Program-made: the position numbers and the translations under genes
Assembly: GCF_004331175.1 (NCBI RefSeq)
Contig: NZ_SJOD01000001.1
Coordinates: 806,001 to 870,000, forward strand
Direction of reading: 5' to 3'
DNA length: 64,000 nucleotides
Source: Acinetobacter sp. ANC 4178
Lineage (GTDB): Bacteria > Pseudomonadota > Gammaproteobacteria > Pseudomonadales > Moraxellaceae
Shown here: one piece after another, positions 26,215 through 36,261 of the stretch
Layout of the letters: each line of letters begins with the position of its first letter
Numbering within the stretch: the stretch's first letter is position 1
Notes under the pieces: generated by a model
Seen by the model: only the letters and a program-made list of their open reading frames with translations
What the model was told of the DNA's origin: nothing
Database searches by the model: none

Positions 26215-28845
26215 TCAAATTTCCCGATGTACAAACGGTAATGATTTCCTAGCCGCATCTAATAAACATGGAATACAGATTTTGCTAGAAATATTCGGCA
26301 ACTGAAAATTATGATTGCTCCCTTTAAGAAACTTAGTTTGAGAAGATTTTACTTCGACTAATCCGGGGCTATTAATTTCAATTGAACCATCAGTTTTTAT
26401 TTTGATGTACCCACCACCACAAGTCAGCATAATTTCTTTTTTGGCTGCAATCGTGATGGCATTTTCAGTACTCATAATCTTGCAATCTTTTAAAGATGCT
26501 AAATCTAGCTCATCATTTTGTGCATGAATCTTGATATTCCCTTGTGAGGCAAAAGCATTAATTCCCTTTTCTTGTGTATAAAAACTTAAGCCTTTTGCTG
26601 CATGAGCAGTCAATTCACCAGATGAGCTCAAATCAAATTGTTTCCCAGCCATCATTTTTAGATTGTCTTTAGCAACATGAGTTTGATTTTGCTGGCTTAC
26701 TGAAATAAAGTCCTTGGGAGCACTGACTAAAATATTAGATTCTTCGAATTTTTCTAAGGTACTCTCAACTTGAGTTAGAAGACCTTGACTAATTTGATAA
26801 TTTTCATCTTGAAAGACTTTACTGGTTCGAGCATTGTTTTCTAGGGTTTTAAGTTGATCTAATGACTCCTTCAATTGCATTAACAGTTCTTGAATATTCA
26901 ATTGAATATCTGAAGCATTATTTTGGCTTGCAGCACTAATTAGTAAACCTTTACCTGCACGTACTGCCCCCCAAGCATCAGTACGCAGTTCAAAGCCTTC
27001 TCCTCGGTCTTCACTTTCTTCGGTGGCTTTGGGATGACTCAGTTTACCTAAGTTGAGTTGACTTGCCGCATGGCTGCTTTGCAACTGGGCACTAATTTGA
27101 CCTGTGGTGTCATCAAATCGGAGCTGGTTAAAGCCCTCTCCCTGATATTCTTTAGATTTAATGCCTGCCAGTTTTTTGGTATCAGGCAGTTGTCCTGCAT
27201 GATCGAATTTTGTAGGAGAACGCTGTGCTTCATGAAGACGTCCCACCACGAAAGGACGATCAATGTCTCCTTGAAAGAAGTCAATGACTACAATTTCCCC
27301 AATTCGTGGCAAGAAACGTGCCCCGTAGCCTTCACCTGCCCATGGGGTCAGTACATCCACCCAAGCAGAGTCCGTATCGTTATCATTGCTGCCCGCACCA
27401 CCATCATGCGTATGGTCTTCATTTCTTGTGAATAGAAAGCGAACTTTGATGCGTCCCCATTCATCGACATGGATTTCTTCACCATTCGGTCCAACCACCT
27501 GAGCACGTTGCGGGTGAGCAAGTGGTCGATGCTGCTCGGGATGATAAGCGGGGACAGTTTTAATCTGTCGACGTTGTAAGCTCAGCAGATTGCCTTGGCG
27601 TTGTTCACTTGCAATGCTGCTCTGTGTAGACGTGAATTGCCAATGACTTTGTTGGAGAAGTTGCTCCAATTGCTGGTTTAAATCTTTCGGTAGGTTATTT
27701 TGGCTATAAAAGGTTTTTTCTGTAATGAGAAATTCTTTGTCTGCACCACTGTGTTGATTAATTTCTGGATGATCTTGCAGTTCAAACCAGTAACCCACAT
27801 GAGCATCTCGCACCGTAGACTGTGCACAGAAATGCTTGGCTTGTGCATGGTAATAGTCCGATAGCTGCTGGTTAAATTGTTCTAGTTGCGGATTGCCCGA
27901 TGCTGTTGCACCATCCTCCCCATTCAGGTCTTGCATCCATGCAGGTGCAAAATGCCATGCTTGCTCTAGTCCTAAACTCGCAACATCATATTGCTCACTC
28001 TGCTGATGTTTGCTTTGCACGCTGCCTGCACCATCATCTTGGGTCAGTGCATCAGCTTGCCAGCGCTGAACATGCACTGCTGTGGGCTGTAACTGGCGTT
28101 GTGCCTGCCAATCGATAATGCTATCTACGGCTTGAACGGCACTGCTTTGATGAAAGCGAATAAAACGTCGTGGCAGAGCTTGGTAGTGTTGGTTATCATC
28201 AATTAAGCGTAGCTTTTGTGCTTGAATCGGTTGGTGAATTTGGGCAAGCAGTGTTTGGGCTTCATCAATCAGCCAACTCATCCCTTCGCTTCTCATTAGG
28301 CGCGTCAGAAAATCATAATCACTTTCATTGCTTTGCATGATGAAAGGTCGAATGTCGTACTCTCGGCTCAACCCTGCTAAATCAAGGCTCAGGCTTGCCG
28401 CAAATAGCGGACTTTTTTGTTGCCACTCTTGGAACAGAATGTTGACCACATCCACCACATTTTTATTCATAAACACACGACTGTTACGGCGTTGTTTCCA
28501 TAATGTGGTCGGGTCTTCAAGTGTGAGGCGATATAAGGTCAGTGCACCATCACTTGCTCCAGCTTGAGCTTGGGTGATGATCCCTGTGATACGGCTCAAT
28601 TGGCCTGTGTCAGTCACTTGGTCTATAGCAACCTGACAGCCAATAAACTGTTTTAGCGGAATAAATGCATGTGTCGACAAGCAAATTAAACTGGCGGTTA
28701 AGCCTTGATTTAAGCCATGCGTCCCATCTATTCGCTGTAAATAGACCTGCTGATTCAGCAACGCATTGGCAAACTGGATATGTAATACACGCTTTTGTGT
28801 AGTGAATCCCAGCTGTTCAAAAGCAGCATAAATATGATTCAACAT
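26215..28845 (-). CDS. vgrG: VgrG spike protein of type VI secretion
   Basis: This VgrG/TssI family protein has 876 residues. The phage gp27-like part covers about 1-400 (QSNESDYDFLTRLMRSEGMS), the gp5-like OB fold about 440-560 (VVGPNGEEIHVDEWGRIKVR, HDGGAGSNDNDTDSAWVDVL, FLPRIGEIVVIDFFQGDIDR), and a DUF2345 C-terminal region has repeats of beta strands (KMMAGKQFDLSSSGELTAHA). No extra enzymatic domain is seen. It is an orphan spike: no core type VI genes lie in the window. Confidence 0.93.
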   Translation of the reverse strand: MLNHIYAAFEQLGFTTQKRVLHIQFANALLNQQVYLQRIDGTHGLNQGLTASLICLSTHAFIPLKQFIGCQVAIDQVTDTGQLSRITGIITQAQAGASDGALTLYRLTLEDPTTLWKQRRNSRVFMNKNVVDVVNILFQEWQQKSPLFAASLSLDLAGLSREYDIRPFIMQSNESDYDFLTRLMRSEGMSWLIDEAQTLLAQIHQPIQAQKLRLIDDNQHYQALPRRFIRFHQSSAVQAVDSIIDWQAQRQLQPTAVHVQRWQADALTQDDGAGSVQSKHQQSEQYDVASLGLEQAWHFAPAWMQDLNGEDGATASGNPQLEQFNQQLSDYYHAQAKHFCAQSTVRDAHVGYWFELQDHPEINQHSGADKEFLITEKTFYSQNNLPKDLNQQLEQLLQQSHWQFTSTQSSIASEQRQGNLLSLQRRQIKTVPAYHPEQHRPLAHPQRAQVVGPNGEEIHVDEWGRIKVRFLFTRNEDHTHDGGAGSNDNDTDSAWVDVLTPWAGEGYGARFLPRIGEIVVIDFFQGDIDRPFVVGRLHEAQRSPTKFDHAGQLPDTKKLAGIKSKEYQGEGFNQLRFDDTTGQISAQLQSSHAASQLNLGKLSHPKATEESEDRGEGFELRTDAWGAVRAGKGLLISAASQNNASDIQLNIQELLMQLKESLDQLKTLENNARTSKVFQDENYQISQGLLTQVESTLEKFEESNILVSAPKDFISVSQQNQTHVAKDNLKMMAGKQFDLSSSGELTAHAAKGLSFYTQEKGINAFASQGNIKIHAQNDELDLASLKDCKIMSTENAITIAAKKEIMLTCGGGYIKIKTDGSIEINSPGLVEVKSSQTKFLKGSNHNFQLPNISSKICIPCLLDAARKSLPFVHREI

Positions 28846-29222
28846 AATGTTTTTAATAAATATAAAGTGGATGTCGTAATTATAAAGTTTGCGGTATAGT
28901 ATAAAAATTTAGCGTTTTTGACCAGCGCCAAGCTGAATTTTATGACACTTTATGACGTAAATTGACAATCTAGAAAGAAAATTATGCAGCATTACTCACG
29001 TTACAGATGAATGGTGCTGTGATTGAAAATGCTTTGAGCATTCAACTCAAAAAAATAATTAATATAAATAAAAATCAATATGATAAGTTTAATTTATTTT
29101 TAAACCTCTCTCCAAATTCTGAGATACTTTACAAAATACTGATCAACAGAATATTCCACCTAATTCAGGCTTTCTGTGTTTACAAAATTATTTCACTTCA
29201 ACCACATAGCATTATTCAAAAA
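28846..29222. other. Gene-free stretch between vgrG and dsdC
   Basis: Very AT-rich. It should hold the vgrG promoter, but no clear -35/-10 pair was identified on the minus strand. No hairpin or repeat stands out. Confidence 0.35.
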
Positions 29223-30134
29223 TCAGGTCTGTGCTTTTAACCATGTTACAAAAGCATCGACTTTCGGCAACACCCGACCTTTCGGCAAAGCAAGGTAATA
29301 ATGCTGTTCACATGCCAAAGACATTTCAGGAAATGGGATTATTAATCTTTCATTTTCAAGATCTTGTTGCACTAACTTTTTTCTCCCCATGCAAATGCCC
29401 AAATGCTGTTTTGCAGCCAAGAGCGCCAAATCTGAGCGATCAAACTGCATGCCCTTTGACGTATTCAGTTCTACTGCAAAATGACTTGCCCAACTCCGCC
29501 ACTCTTCAGTTCCCGTACCGTTGTGCCATGCTTGGCTGTCATGCAACAAAGTACAATCTTTTAAATGCTGTGCATAACCAATTAAATTCATTTTTTTCGC
29601 ATATTCTGAACTACAAACAGGTACGATGTGTTCATCCATCAAGTAATCATAATTTAAATGTTGTGATGATTGATGGCCAAAATACAGCGCTAAATCAATA
29701 CCTGTGCGTTGAAAATTCACCATCTCATTGCCTGTTAAAATGGACAATTCGATCAATGGATATTGTTGGATAAAATCCTGCAATTTAGGAATCAGCCAAC
29801 ATTGAGTAATCGAGGGTCGTGCATAGATGGTGAGAGAACCTGCCAAAGCCTGATTTTGAATTGCTTTTATTTCAGTATTTAAATGGTCAAAAGATAGTTG
29901 CAAAGCCGCCAGCAATCTGTGTCCTGCATGGCTCAAGACCACTTTACGATGCAACCGTTCAAATAATTGGATGTTGAGTTCTTTTTCTAATTGATTAATT
30001 TGATGGCTGACAGCACTCGGTGTCAAACATAACTCAGCGGCTGCCATGGCAAATGATTCGTGTCTTGCAGCAACTTCAAAAGTATAAAGTTTGGATAACT
30101 GAAAACCTGTTAGGTTGTTATAGAACATACTCAT
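29223..30134 (-). CDS. dsdC: LysR-type regulator, probably DsdC
   Basis: This 303-residue LysR protein has an N-terminal winged helix (SFAMAAAELCLTPSAVSHQI at about 27-46) and an effector domain with GSLTIYARPSITQCWLIPKL. It is divergent from dsdA across about 230 bp, the normal dsdC/dsdA arrangement, so D-serine-dependent activation of dsdA is expected. The name depends on context; the sequence itself shows only the GcvA/DsdC-like subgroup. Confidence 0.75.
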   Translation of the reverse strand: MSMFYNNLTGFQLSKLYTFEVAARHESFAMAAAELCLTPSAVSHQINQLEKELNIQLFERLHRKVVLSHAGHRLLAALQLSFDHLNTEIKAIQNQALAGSLTIYARPSITQCWLIPKLQDFIQQYPLIELSILTGNEMVNFQRTGIDLALYFGHQSSQHLNYDYLMDEHIVPVCSSEYAKKMNLIGYAQHLKDCTLLHDSQAWHNGTGTEEWRSWASHFAVELNTSKGMQFDRSDLALLAAKQHLGICMGRKKLVQQDLENERLIIPFPEMSLACEQHYYLALPKGRVLPKVDAFVTWLKAQT

Positions 30135-30368
30135 TTGTTTTATCTCTATTCATGGCTCTCATCTTGATAAAAAAGTTAAGCATACGTTTTAACTTAAAAT
30201 CAATTCATCTAAATATGTTTTATTCAACACTAAAGCACATTACAGATGAATTATTTTCACGCATAAATCAAATATCATCATTTGACCCCGTGTAGTAAAT
30301 ACATTGAAATAAGCTCACCGTCATTGTCTTGCCACTGAATATTTCTGTTTTTAGCCTGCAAAACCTAT

Positions 30369-31718
30369 ATGAGCCATCACATGAATCCTCAACAGATCCA
30401 GCAACTCACTCAACAGTACCCCGTCGTTAAAACATTGATCGAACTGAAAGAAACCATTTGGTTTAATCCTGATTTCACGACATTAGCAGAAGGATTGCCT
30501 TATGTTGGACTTCATCAGGCAGATATTGATGACGCACGTGAGCGTTTAGCTCGCTTTGCACCCTATTTAATGACTGCATTTCCAGAAACGGCCGCAAACA
30601 ATGGCATCATTGAATCTGAACTGGTATCTATTCCAAAGATGCAACAGCAATTAGAGATACAATTTGAACAAAAAATTGAGGGAAAACTTTGGCTTAAAAA
30701 AGATAGCCATTTACCCATTTCTGGCTCGATTAAAGCCCGTGGAGGTATTTATGAAGTGCTCTATTTTGCAGAAAAACTAGCACTCGATGCAGGCTTACTC
30801 ACCCTTCAAGACAACTATGCCAAATTAAACTCGTCTGAATTTAAAAAGTTTTTCAGTCAATATCGTATTGCAGTAGGGTCAACTGGAAATCTAGGGCTAT
30901 CGATTGGCATCATGAGTGCACAACTGGGTTTTGATGTAACAGTACATATGTCGGCAGATGCTCGGCAATGGAAAAAAGACAAATTACGTGCACATGGTGT
31001 TATCGTAGTTGAATACACAGAAGATTATGGTGTTGCAGTTGAAGCAGGACGCAAAGCCGCGCTTTCAGATCCAAACTGCTATTTTATAGATGATGAAAAC
31101 TCCAAAAACCTGTTTTTAGGCTATGCCGTGGCAGGGGAACGTTTAAAGCAGCAATTACAACAACGTGATATTCAAGTCGATCAAGAACACCCTTTATTGG
31201 TCTACTTACCTTGTGGTGTCGGTGGTGGCCCAGGTGGTGTGGCCTTTGGTTTAAAAATGGCATTTGGCGATCATGTGCATTGTTTTTTTGCCGAACCAAC
31301 ACATTCTCCTTGCATGTTATTGGGCATTGCCACGGGCTTGCATGATCAAATCTCAGTACAAGACATCGGCATCGACAACATCACCGATGCAGATGGACTC
31401 GCTGTTGGCCGTGCTTCTGGGTTTGTTGGTCGTGCTATGCAACGTTTATTGGATGGTCTTTACACTTTGGACGATCAAACGCTCTATTTATTGCTGGGTT
31501 TGCTGGATCAAACCGAAAAACTGCAATTAGAACCTTCAGCTCTAGCTGGCATGTTGGGGCCCGTACTCATTTCAAAGCATCCTGAATATGCTGCAATGCA
31601 TCATTTCACGGCGCAACAACTGCAGAATGCCCATCATATTGTTTGGGGCACGGGGGGCGGCATGGTGCCAAAGGAAGAGATGGCAAACTATTTAGCCAAA
31701 GCAGCTACATCAAATTAA
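30369..31718 (+). CDS. dsdA: DsdA, D-serine dehydratase
   Basis: This PLP enzyme of fold type II turns D-serine into pyruvate and ammonia. It has 449 residues. The Schiff-base lysine is in [15 protein letters not shown], the phosphate-binding glycine loop is [14 protein letters not shown] and [20 protein letters not shown] is the substrate-loop region. Start at 30369 or at the ATG twelve bases on; neither has a good ribosome site. Detoxifies D-serine or uses it as a carbon source. Confidence 0.93.
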   Translation: MSHHMNPQQIQQLTQQYPVVKTLIELKETIWFNPDFTTLAEGLPYVGLHQADIDDARERLARFAPYLMTAFPETAANNGIIESELVSIPKMQQQLEIQFEQKIEGKLWLKKDSHLPISGSIKARGGIYEVLYFAEKLALDAGLLTLQDNYAKLNSSEFKKFFSQYRIAVGSTGNLGLSIGIMSAQLGFDVTVHMSADARQWKKDKLRAHGVIVVEYTEDYGVAVEAGRKAALSDPNCYFIDDENSKNLFLGYAVAGERLKQQLQQRDIQVDQEHPLLVYLPCGVGGGPGGVAFGLKMAFGDHVHCFFAEPTHSPCMLLGIATGLHDQISVQDIGIDNITDADGLAVGRASGFVGRAMQRLLDGLYTLDDQTLYLLLGLLDQTEKLQLEPSALAGMLGPVLISKHPEYAAMHHFTAQQLQNAHHIVWGTGGGMVPKEEMANYLAKAATSN

Positions 31719-31745
31719 GTTTTTTCTGCCAGTTCACTCCAGCAG

Positions 31746-31791
31746 TGTAGAAACAGTGCTTCAGCACATAGGCTAAAGGTGTGTTTCTACA
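31746..31791 (+). terminator. Probable terminator after dsdA
   Basis: TGTAGAAACA and TGTTTCTACA pair across a loop that contains a second small hairpin (GTGCTTCAGCAC). TTCTTTT follows. It lies 28 bases after the dsdA stop. Confidence 0.55.
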
Positions 31792-31832
31792 TTCTTTTCA
31801 ACCTCAATGAAATACAATCCATACCGCATGAT

Positions 31833-32606
31833 TTAAATGTCTTTGATAAAATTATGAATCAAATTCAGGACTTCAGTTTCTTTTTCTTGATGCGGAAAAT
31901 GACCACAATCCTTTAAAATTTGTAGTTCAGTCTCGCCCGCTGCCAAATCAACAAAACGTTGGGGTTGAGCCAACGTTGCATATTCATCTTGCTCGCCATG
32001 AATCACCAACATTGGACAGTGAATCTGACGAATCTGGTCATTAATATTCCAATCTACAAATGTAGGGGACAACCATGTATCCGTCCATGCATTTAAAACC
32101 CACTGCGCTTTATCGCCATGAAATTTTGCTAATCGCCCAATAAATTTTTCATTATTAAAACTATGTTTAGCTTTCAGGATACCTGCTAGGGTTACATCTT
32201 CGACTTCAGTTTGTGCTGAAGCCGTAATGACGGCACGACATTGTTCTGGATACACTCCTGCACAAACTGCTGCCATGCCACCTCCAACACTGTGTCCCAT
32301 AACCAGAAACTGCTCAAGCTGAAAATGCTGTAGCACCTGTTGAAATGTAGAGGATGCTTCATCGGTCACAAAATTTAAATTTAACTGGGCTAATGGCGAT
32401 GACTTACCAAAACCTAGACGATCATAAGCAATGACATCCCTTTGCGTCGTTGCGGCAAGTTTCTCAGGAAAAGCTTTCCAGAGTTCTACACTTCCCAATG
32501 ATTCATGCAATAAAATGATAGGGGCTTGCTGATTCACTCCAACTGACCATCGCTTTATATAAATTTGCTGATCTGCAAAGTTTATTATTTGTTCTAAAAT
32601 ATTCAT
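31833..32606 (-). CDS. Alpha/beta hydrolase
   Basis: This 257-residue protein has the alpha/beta hydrolase fold: HESLGSVELWKAFPEKLA, nucleophile elbow GHSVGGGMAA (Ser about 106), acid in VIHGEQDEYATLA, and the late His in LKDCGHFPHQEKE. No signal peptide. The family covers esterases and C-C hydrolases; the substrate is unknown. It stands alone between dsdA and the adhesin stump. Confidence 0.85.
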   Translation of the reverse strand: MNILEQIINFADQQIYIKRWSVGVNQQAPIILLHESLGSVELWKAFPEKLAATTQRDVIAYDRLGFGKSSPLAQLNLNFVTDEASSTFQQVLQHFQLEQFLVMGHSVGGGMAAVCAGVYPEQCRAVITASAQTEVEDVTLAGILKAKHSFNNEKFIGRLAKFHGDKAQWVLNAWTDTWLSPTFVDWNINDQIRQIHCPMLVIHGEQDEYATLAQPQRFVDLAAGETELQILKDCGHFPHQEKETEVLNLIHNFIKDI

Positions 32607-32792
32607 TCTCTTTTACTTTTGATTAAAATTCCATATAGGTTCAGATACTAATCAAAAATAAAGAAAAGTGGTGACCCATGATTCAATCTTGCAATACATA
32701 TAGTCATTGAGCACAACCCAATTGCATGACTTAGAGCCTCATCTATTTAGGTAAAAATGAATCCGTGGTTAATTTTGTCTTAAACCATCCGA

Positions 32793-33310
32793 TTAAAAAT
32801 GGTAACCAAAGCCAACCGTCGCACCTGTATTCTTCTGACTATCTGTTGTAGCTCCAAATTTAACGGTAACACCACTTTCAAATACTGCACTTGCCCCTAT
32901 CGCCACAGCCGTTTCACCTCGATAGCTTGCTCCTGCAATACTAAACATCCCTCGACCATAATCAAATGCCTGAGGTAGCCATGTTAAAGCCATGGCACCT
33001 GCAATCCCAGCGCGTAATTCATCATTCTCAGATTGAAAAGTTGCTTCAAGATTACTGATACGTTGGTCTGTATATTCATTGGCTGATTTTAAAATGTGAT
33101 TATCTCGTGCAATAGCCTCTGCCCGATCAACTTTGCTCACTGCAATATTATCGACATAAGTCTTATCCGCTTTGATTTGCTCAAGTCTGATTAACTCCGC
33201 ATCTTGAGTTTGGTTTTTGGTATTTTGTTCTGCTTTATTTTGGGCAATAACCGTATCTTGTGCCGTATTTTTTGCGTCTTGTTCGGCTTTATTTTGCGCA
33301 ATAAGCAGGA
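32793..33310 (-). pseudogene. C-terminal stump of a trimeric autotransporter adhesin
   Basis: The frame runs without a start codon from about 33310 to 32793. It encodes a coiled-coil stalk with a repeat (IAQNKAEQDAKNTAQDTV, then IAQNKAEQNTKNQTQDAEL), a neck, and the YadA-type membrane anchor (GIAGAMALTWLPQAFDYGRG, ending GATVGFGYHF). An in-frame TAA lies just upstream of the stalk. The head and signal peptide are gone, so it cannot be exported. A GTG at 33140 could start a short product but would lack a signal peptide. Confidence 0.75.
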
Positions 33311-33375
33311 TTCTAGTTATTTAGATCAGAATATTTAAAATAAAAACCGATCCTCATTCTTTTTAATAAGCATAG

Positions 33376-33401
33376 AAAAGCCGCACAATATGCGGCTTTT
33401 T
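33376..33401. terminator. Terminator between adhesin stump and DszC-like gene
   Basis: AAAAGCCGCA and TGCGGCTTTT form a perfect ten-base stem with a five-base loop. T-runs exist on both strands, so it can end the minus-strand sulfur operon. Confidence 0.8.
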
Positions 33402-33415
33402 AATTTCAATCCATT

Positions 33416-34672
33416 TTAAGCCGCAATTTCTTTTTGATTAAGCACTGGGCTGTTTCCAATTTGCCAAACATAAGGCAACGGCGCTTGATTTACCACCCAA
33501 TCTCCTATCACCTTCTGTTTATAAATAAGTGGATTATGGGAAGAAACCACACGTGCATTGCGCCAGAATCGGTCTAATTGCTTTTCTGTGGTACTGGCAG
33601 ACGCACCGAGTGCATTAAACAGTTCAGTCGTTAAATTCAGCACCAGTTCAGAAATGACCACCTGCCCTTGTGAAGATGCGAGTTCAGCAGAGTCATTGGC
33701 TTGTAGTTCCACATTTTCATCATTTTGGAAATGACTCAAATACGCGTTGTCCAATGCTTCGGCAGTGCTTAAAGTAATTGCTTCAGCCGCATAGGCCTGT
33801 GCAGAGGCTTTACCAATCACTTGTAAAATTTGTGCATCATTACGAACCAAATCTGCATTGCCATGACTGAAGATGCGGGTACGCTGACGCACTTCATGCG
33901 TAAAAACTTCTACCGCATTTTGTGCAATACCCGCCAAAGTTGCTAAATGCACGACTTGATAAAATGCAGTTTGATATTTAAATCTCTCTTCAAATGGCAA
34001 GATGTGATCACGGGTAACTTCAACATTTTGAATATTCAAAGTTCCGCTACCTGTGGTTTTCTGACCAAAACCATCCCAATCATCAACAATTTGAATACCC
34101 TCTACCTGTGTTGAAACCGCAGCAATAACGTGCTGATTTGTGGTTTCATCGAAGGCAAATAAATCAATCCAATCTGCAAAAATAGTCCCTGTCGAATAAT
34201 ATTTCTGACCATTTACAGAGAGCTTGCCACTTTGTGACTCTGTCACACGCGTGACGACATCACCTATTTCTACGTTGCCTATTTCCGTCCATGCATTTCC
34301 TACAAGGTCACCTTTTACAAAGCGCTCAAACCATAAGGTTTGTGGCTCTGTCTTATGGGCATTTAAACGATCTTCCACAAAAGCAAAATGTCCACGCAAT
34401 GCCTGAACCACATTAGAATCTGCTTTTGCTAGCTCAATTAAGAGTTGAAAGAGCTGCTTTTGCGATACGCCATCTCCACCAAAAACGACAGGAACACGTA
34501 GCGCGCCAAATCCCGCCTGCTTTAACCATTGAATCGGGTCATAAGGTAATATTCGGTTTTTTTCACGCTCTAGTGCGCCCTCTGCGATGCGCTGAAAAAT
34601 AGCACGGAATTTTCCAGCCACTTGCTCGTAATGAGCGCCTAAAGACAAGTTTTGATTATTTTGAATAGTCAT
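33416..34672 (-). CDS. Acyl-CoA-dehydrogenase-like flavin monooxygenase (DszC/SfnB type)
   Basis: This 418-residue protein has the acyl-CoA dehydrogenase fold: an N-terminal helical domain, the middle beta domain with SVNGQKYYSTGTIFADWIDL and WDGFGQKTTGSGTLNIQNVE, and a C-terminal helical domain ending IGNSPVLNQKEIAA. The family includes DszC and SfnB, FMN-dependent enzymes acting on organosulfur compounds. It follows the paralogue at 34685 by 12 bp. Remnants of a close homologue's 3' end occur at 43556-43600 and 45494-45536. Confidence 0.8.
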   Translation of the reverse strand: MTIQNNQNLSLGAHYEQVAGKFRAIFQRIAEGALEREKNRILPYDPIQWLKQAGFGALRVPVVFGGDGVSQKQLFQLLIELAKADSNVVQALRGHFAFVEDRLNAHKTEPQTLWFERFVKGDLVGNAWTEIGNVEIGDVVTRVTESQSGKLSVNGQKYYSTGTIFADWIDLFAFDETTNQHVIAAVSTQVEGIQIVDDWDGFGQKTTGSGTLNIQNVEVTRDHILPFEERFKYQTAFYQVVHLATLAGIAQNAVEVFTHEVRQRTRIFSHGNADLVRNDAQILQVIGKASAQAYAAEAITLSTAEALDNAYLSHFQNDENVELQANDSAELASSQGQVVISELVLNLTTELFNALGASASTTEKQLDRFWRNARVVSSHNPLIYKQKVIGDWVVNQAPLPYVWQIGNSPVLNQKEIAA

Positions 34673-34684
34673 AATATTTTCCTA

Positions 34685-35935
34685 TTAACTCCATGCATGA
34701 CGTGGTGGCGGAACATCATTTAAATAATAATTCCCAACAATATTGAGTTTCCAACGGACAGGATCATGCAGAGTATGTGTACGTGCATTGCGCCAATGAC
34801 GGTCTAAATTCAACTCCGACAGCGTTGAGCGTGTACCTGAAAGTTCAAACAGTTTATTGGCCGCCAATAAGGCAATCTCTGTGGTCAGTACTTTAGATTC
34901 TGCTGTAATTAAAGTGGCTTCAGACACAGTTTCTTCTGTTGGATTCAGCAAAGCTTGATCAATTGCTTCACCCGCCAAAGCAAGCACAGCTTCTGCAGCG
35001 CGCAGTTTAATTTTTAACTCACCAATATTGGCTATGGTGTATGGGTCTTGCGATGCTCGTTCTAAACCAGAATCAATCCATGGCCGTGCATAAGCACGGA
35101 CATACGCAATCGTTTCGTCAATCGCTCCACGTGCAATCCCAGCATCAACAGCAGATTGAATAAATTGCGAGATTGCTCCTGCGGCGGTTGGTCGTTCAAA
35201 GGCTTGATAAATCGGCACAATGTATTTTAAATCGACCTGAACATTCTCTAACTGTACCGACCCACTGACTGTGGTGCGCTGACCAAATCCACTCCAATCA
35301 TTTACAATCGTCAAGCCTGGCGTATGTTGAGGCACTAATGCAGCAAAGGGCTTCCCTTCTTCGCTTACAGCCACTATAGGTATCCAATGGGCGAGTAATG
35401 CACCTGTGGCAAAAAATTTCTGACCATTAATAACAGCGTGCCCATCTTTAAATTCAATTCTTGTTGTTAAATCTGCAACGGTTTTAGAGCCTTTTTCAGA
35501 AAATGCATTTCCAAACCGTTTTCCCTGCAAAACTTGAGCAAAGAAAAACTCTTGCTGCTCCAATGAAGCATCCAAACGAATATGTTCTAAAAACGCCCAA
35601 TGGTTTTGTGCAATTTGCCCTAAAGATGAATCTGCACTGGAAATAATTTTGACCACTTCTGCAAGAGTTTTATAGCTGACACCCGCACCGCCAAATTGCT
35701 TAGGAATAGTAATGCCCCAAAGACCAGAAGCTGAATATTGTTGCACTTCTTGCAATGGAAGTTGTCGTTCATAATCACGTTTAGAGGCTTCTTTGGCAAA
35801 TGTGACTGCCAACGTTTTTGCGACTTGTATCGCTTCTTCATCTGTCCGTATGACATGAGCTAAAACATCTTGATGATAAAAGTCCCGTGGAATGTTCTGT
35901 GCACTTTCCAATTGTATTTCAATTTTTGAAGTCAT
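34685..35935 (-). CDS. SfnB-family sulfur acquisition oxidoreductase
   Basis: This 416-residue flavoprotein of the acyl-CoA dehydrogenase superfamily matches the SfnB pattern: RDYERQLPLQEVQQYSASGL, then WGITIPKQFGGAGVSYKTLA, VINGQKFFATGALLAHWIPI and WSGFGQRTTVSGSVQLENVQ. SfnB proteins help use sulfones and other organic sulfur when sulfate is scarce. It is the first gene of the two-gene operon and is divergent from the DszA-like monooxygenase. Confidence 0.83.
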   Translation of the reverse strand: MTSKIEIQLESAQNIPRDFYHQDVLAHVIRTDEEAIQVAKTLAVTFAKEASKRDYERQLPLQEVQQYSASGLWGITIPKQFGGAGVSYKTLAEVVKIISSADSSLGQIAQNHWAFLEHIRLDASLEQQEFFFAQVLQGKRFGNAFSEKGSKTVADLTTRIEFKDGHAVINGQKFFATGALLAHWIPIVAVSEEGKPFAALVPQHTPGLTIVNDWSGFGQRTTVSGSVQLENVQVDLKYIVPIYQAFERPTAAGAISQFIQSAVDAGIARGAIDETIAYVRAYARPWIDSGLERASQDPYTIANIGELKIKLRAAEAVLALAGEAIDQALLNPTEETVSEATLITAESKVLTTEIALLAANKLFELSGTRSTLSELNLDRHWRNARTHTLHDPVRWKLNIVGNYYLNDVPPPRHAWS

Positions 35936-36261
35936 TATAAAAACTCAGCTAGATTGCTATAAAACCTAAGCTAGCATTATTTTTATTTTATATTTATAAG
36001 TTAATCCACAAACGAAATCATATTTTCGAAAATACATTTCGTTATTTATGGTTAGTATTTCACATTTCTCCATATACGCTTTTATAGAGACTACAATAAA
36101 AATATAAATTTTATATTTAATTGCACATATCACCACGCCAATAAATAAATTCTTTATTTTCATAAACACTGATTATGATAATGATGTATTTTTTTATTAT
36201 TAAATCTTCAATATTTTCTCATTAAAATTATTTAATACTTTTTATATTATTTAAAACCAAG
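35936..36261. other. Divergent control region of the sulfur genes
   Basis: This is a 326-bp, very AT-rich stretch between the SfnB-like and DszA-like genes. It must hold both promoters. A minus-strand open frame of 67 codons inside it is low-complexity and not believed. No clear operator symmetry was found. Confidence 0.45.

Noticed and set aside
35966-36169. 67-codon minus-strand frame in the sulfur divergent region
   Set aside because: Ile/Lys/Tyr-rich translation typical of AT-rich promoter DNA, with no ribosome site.
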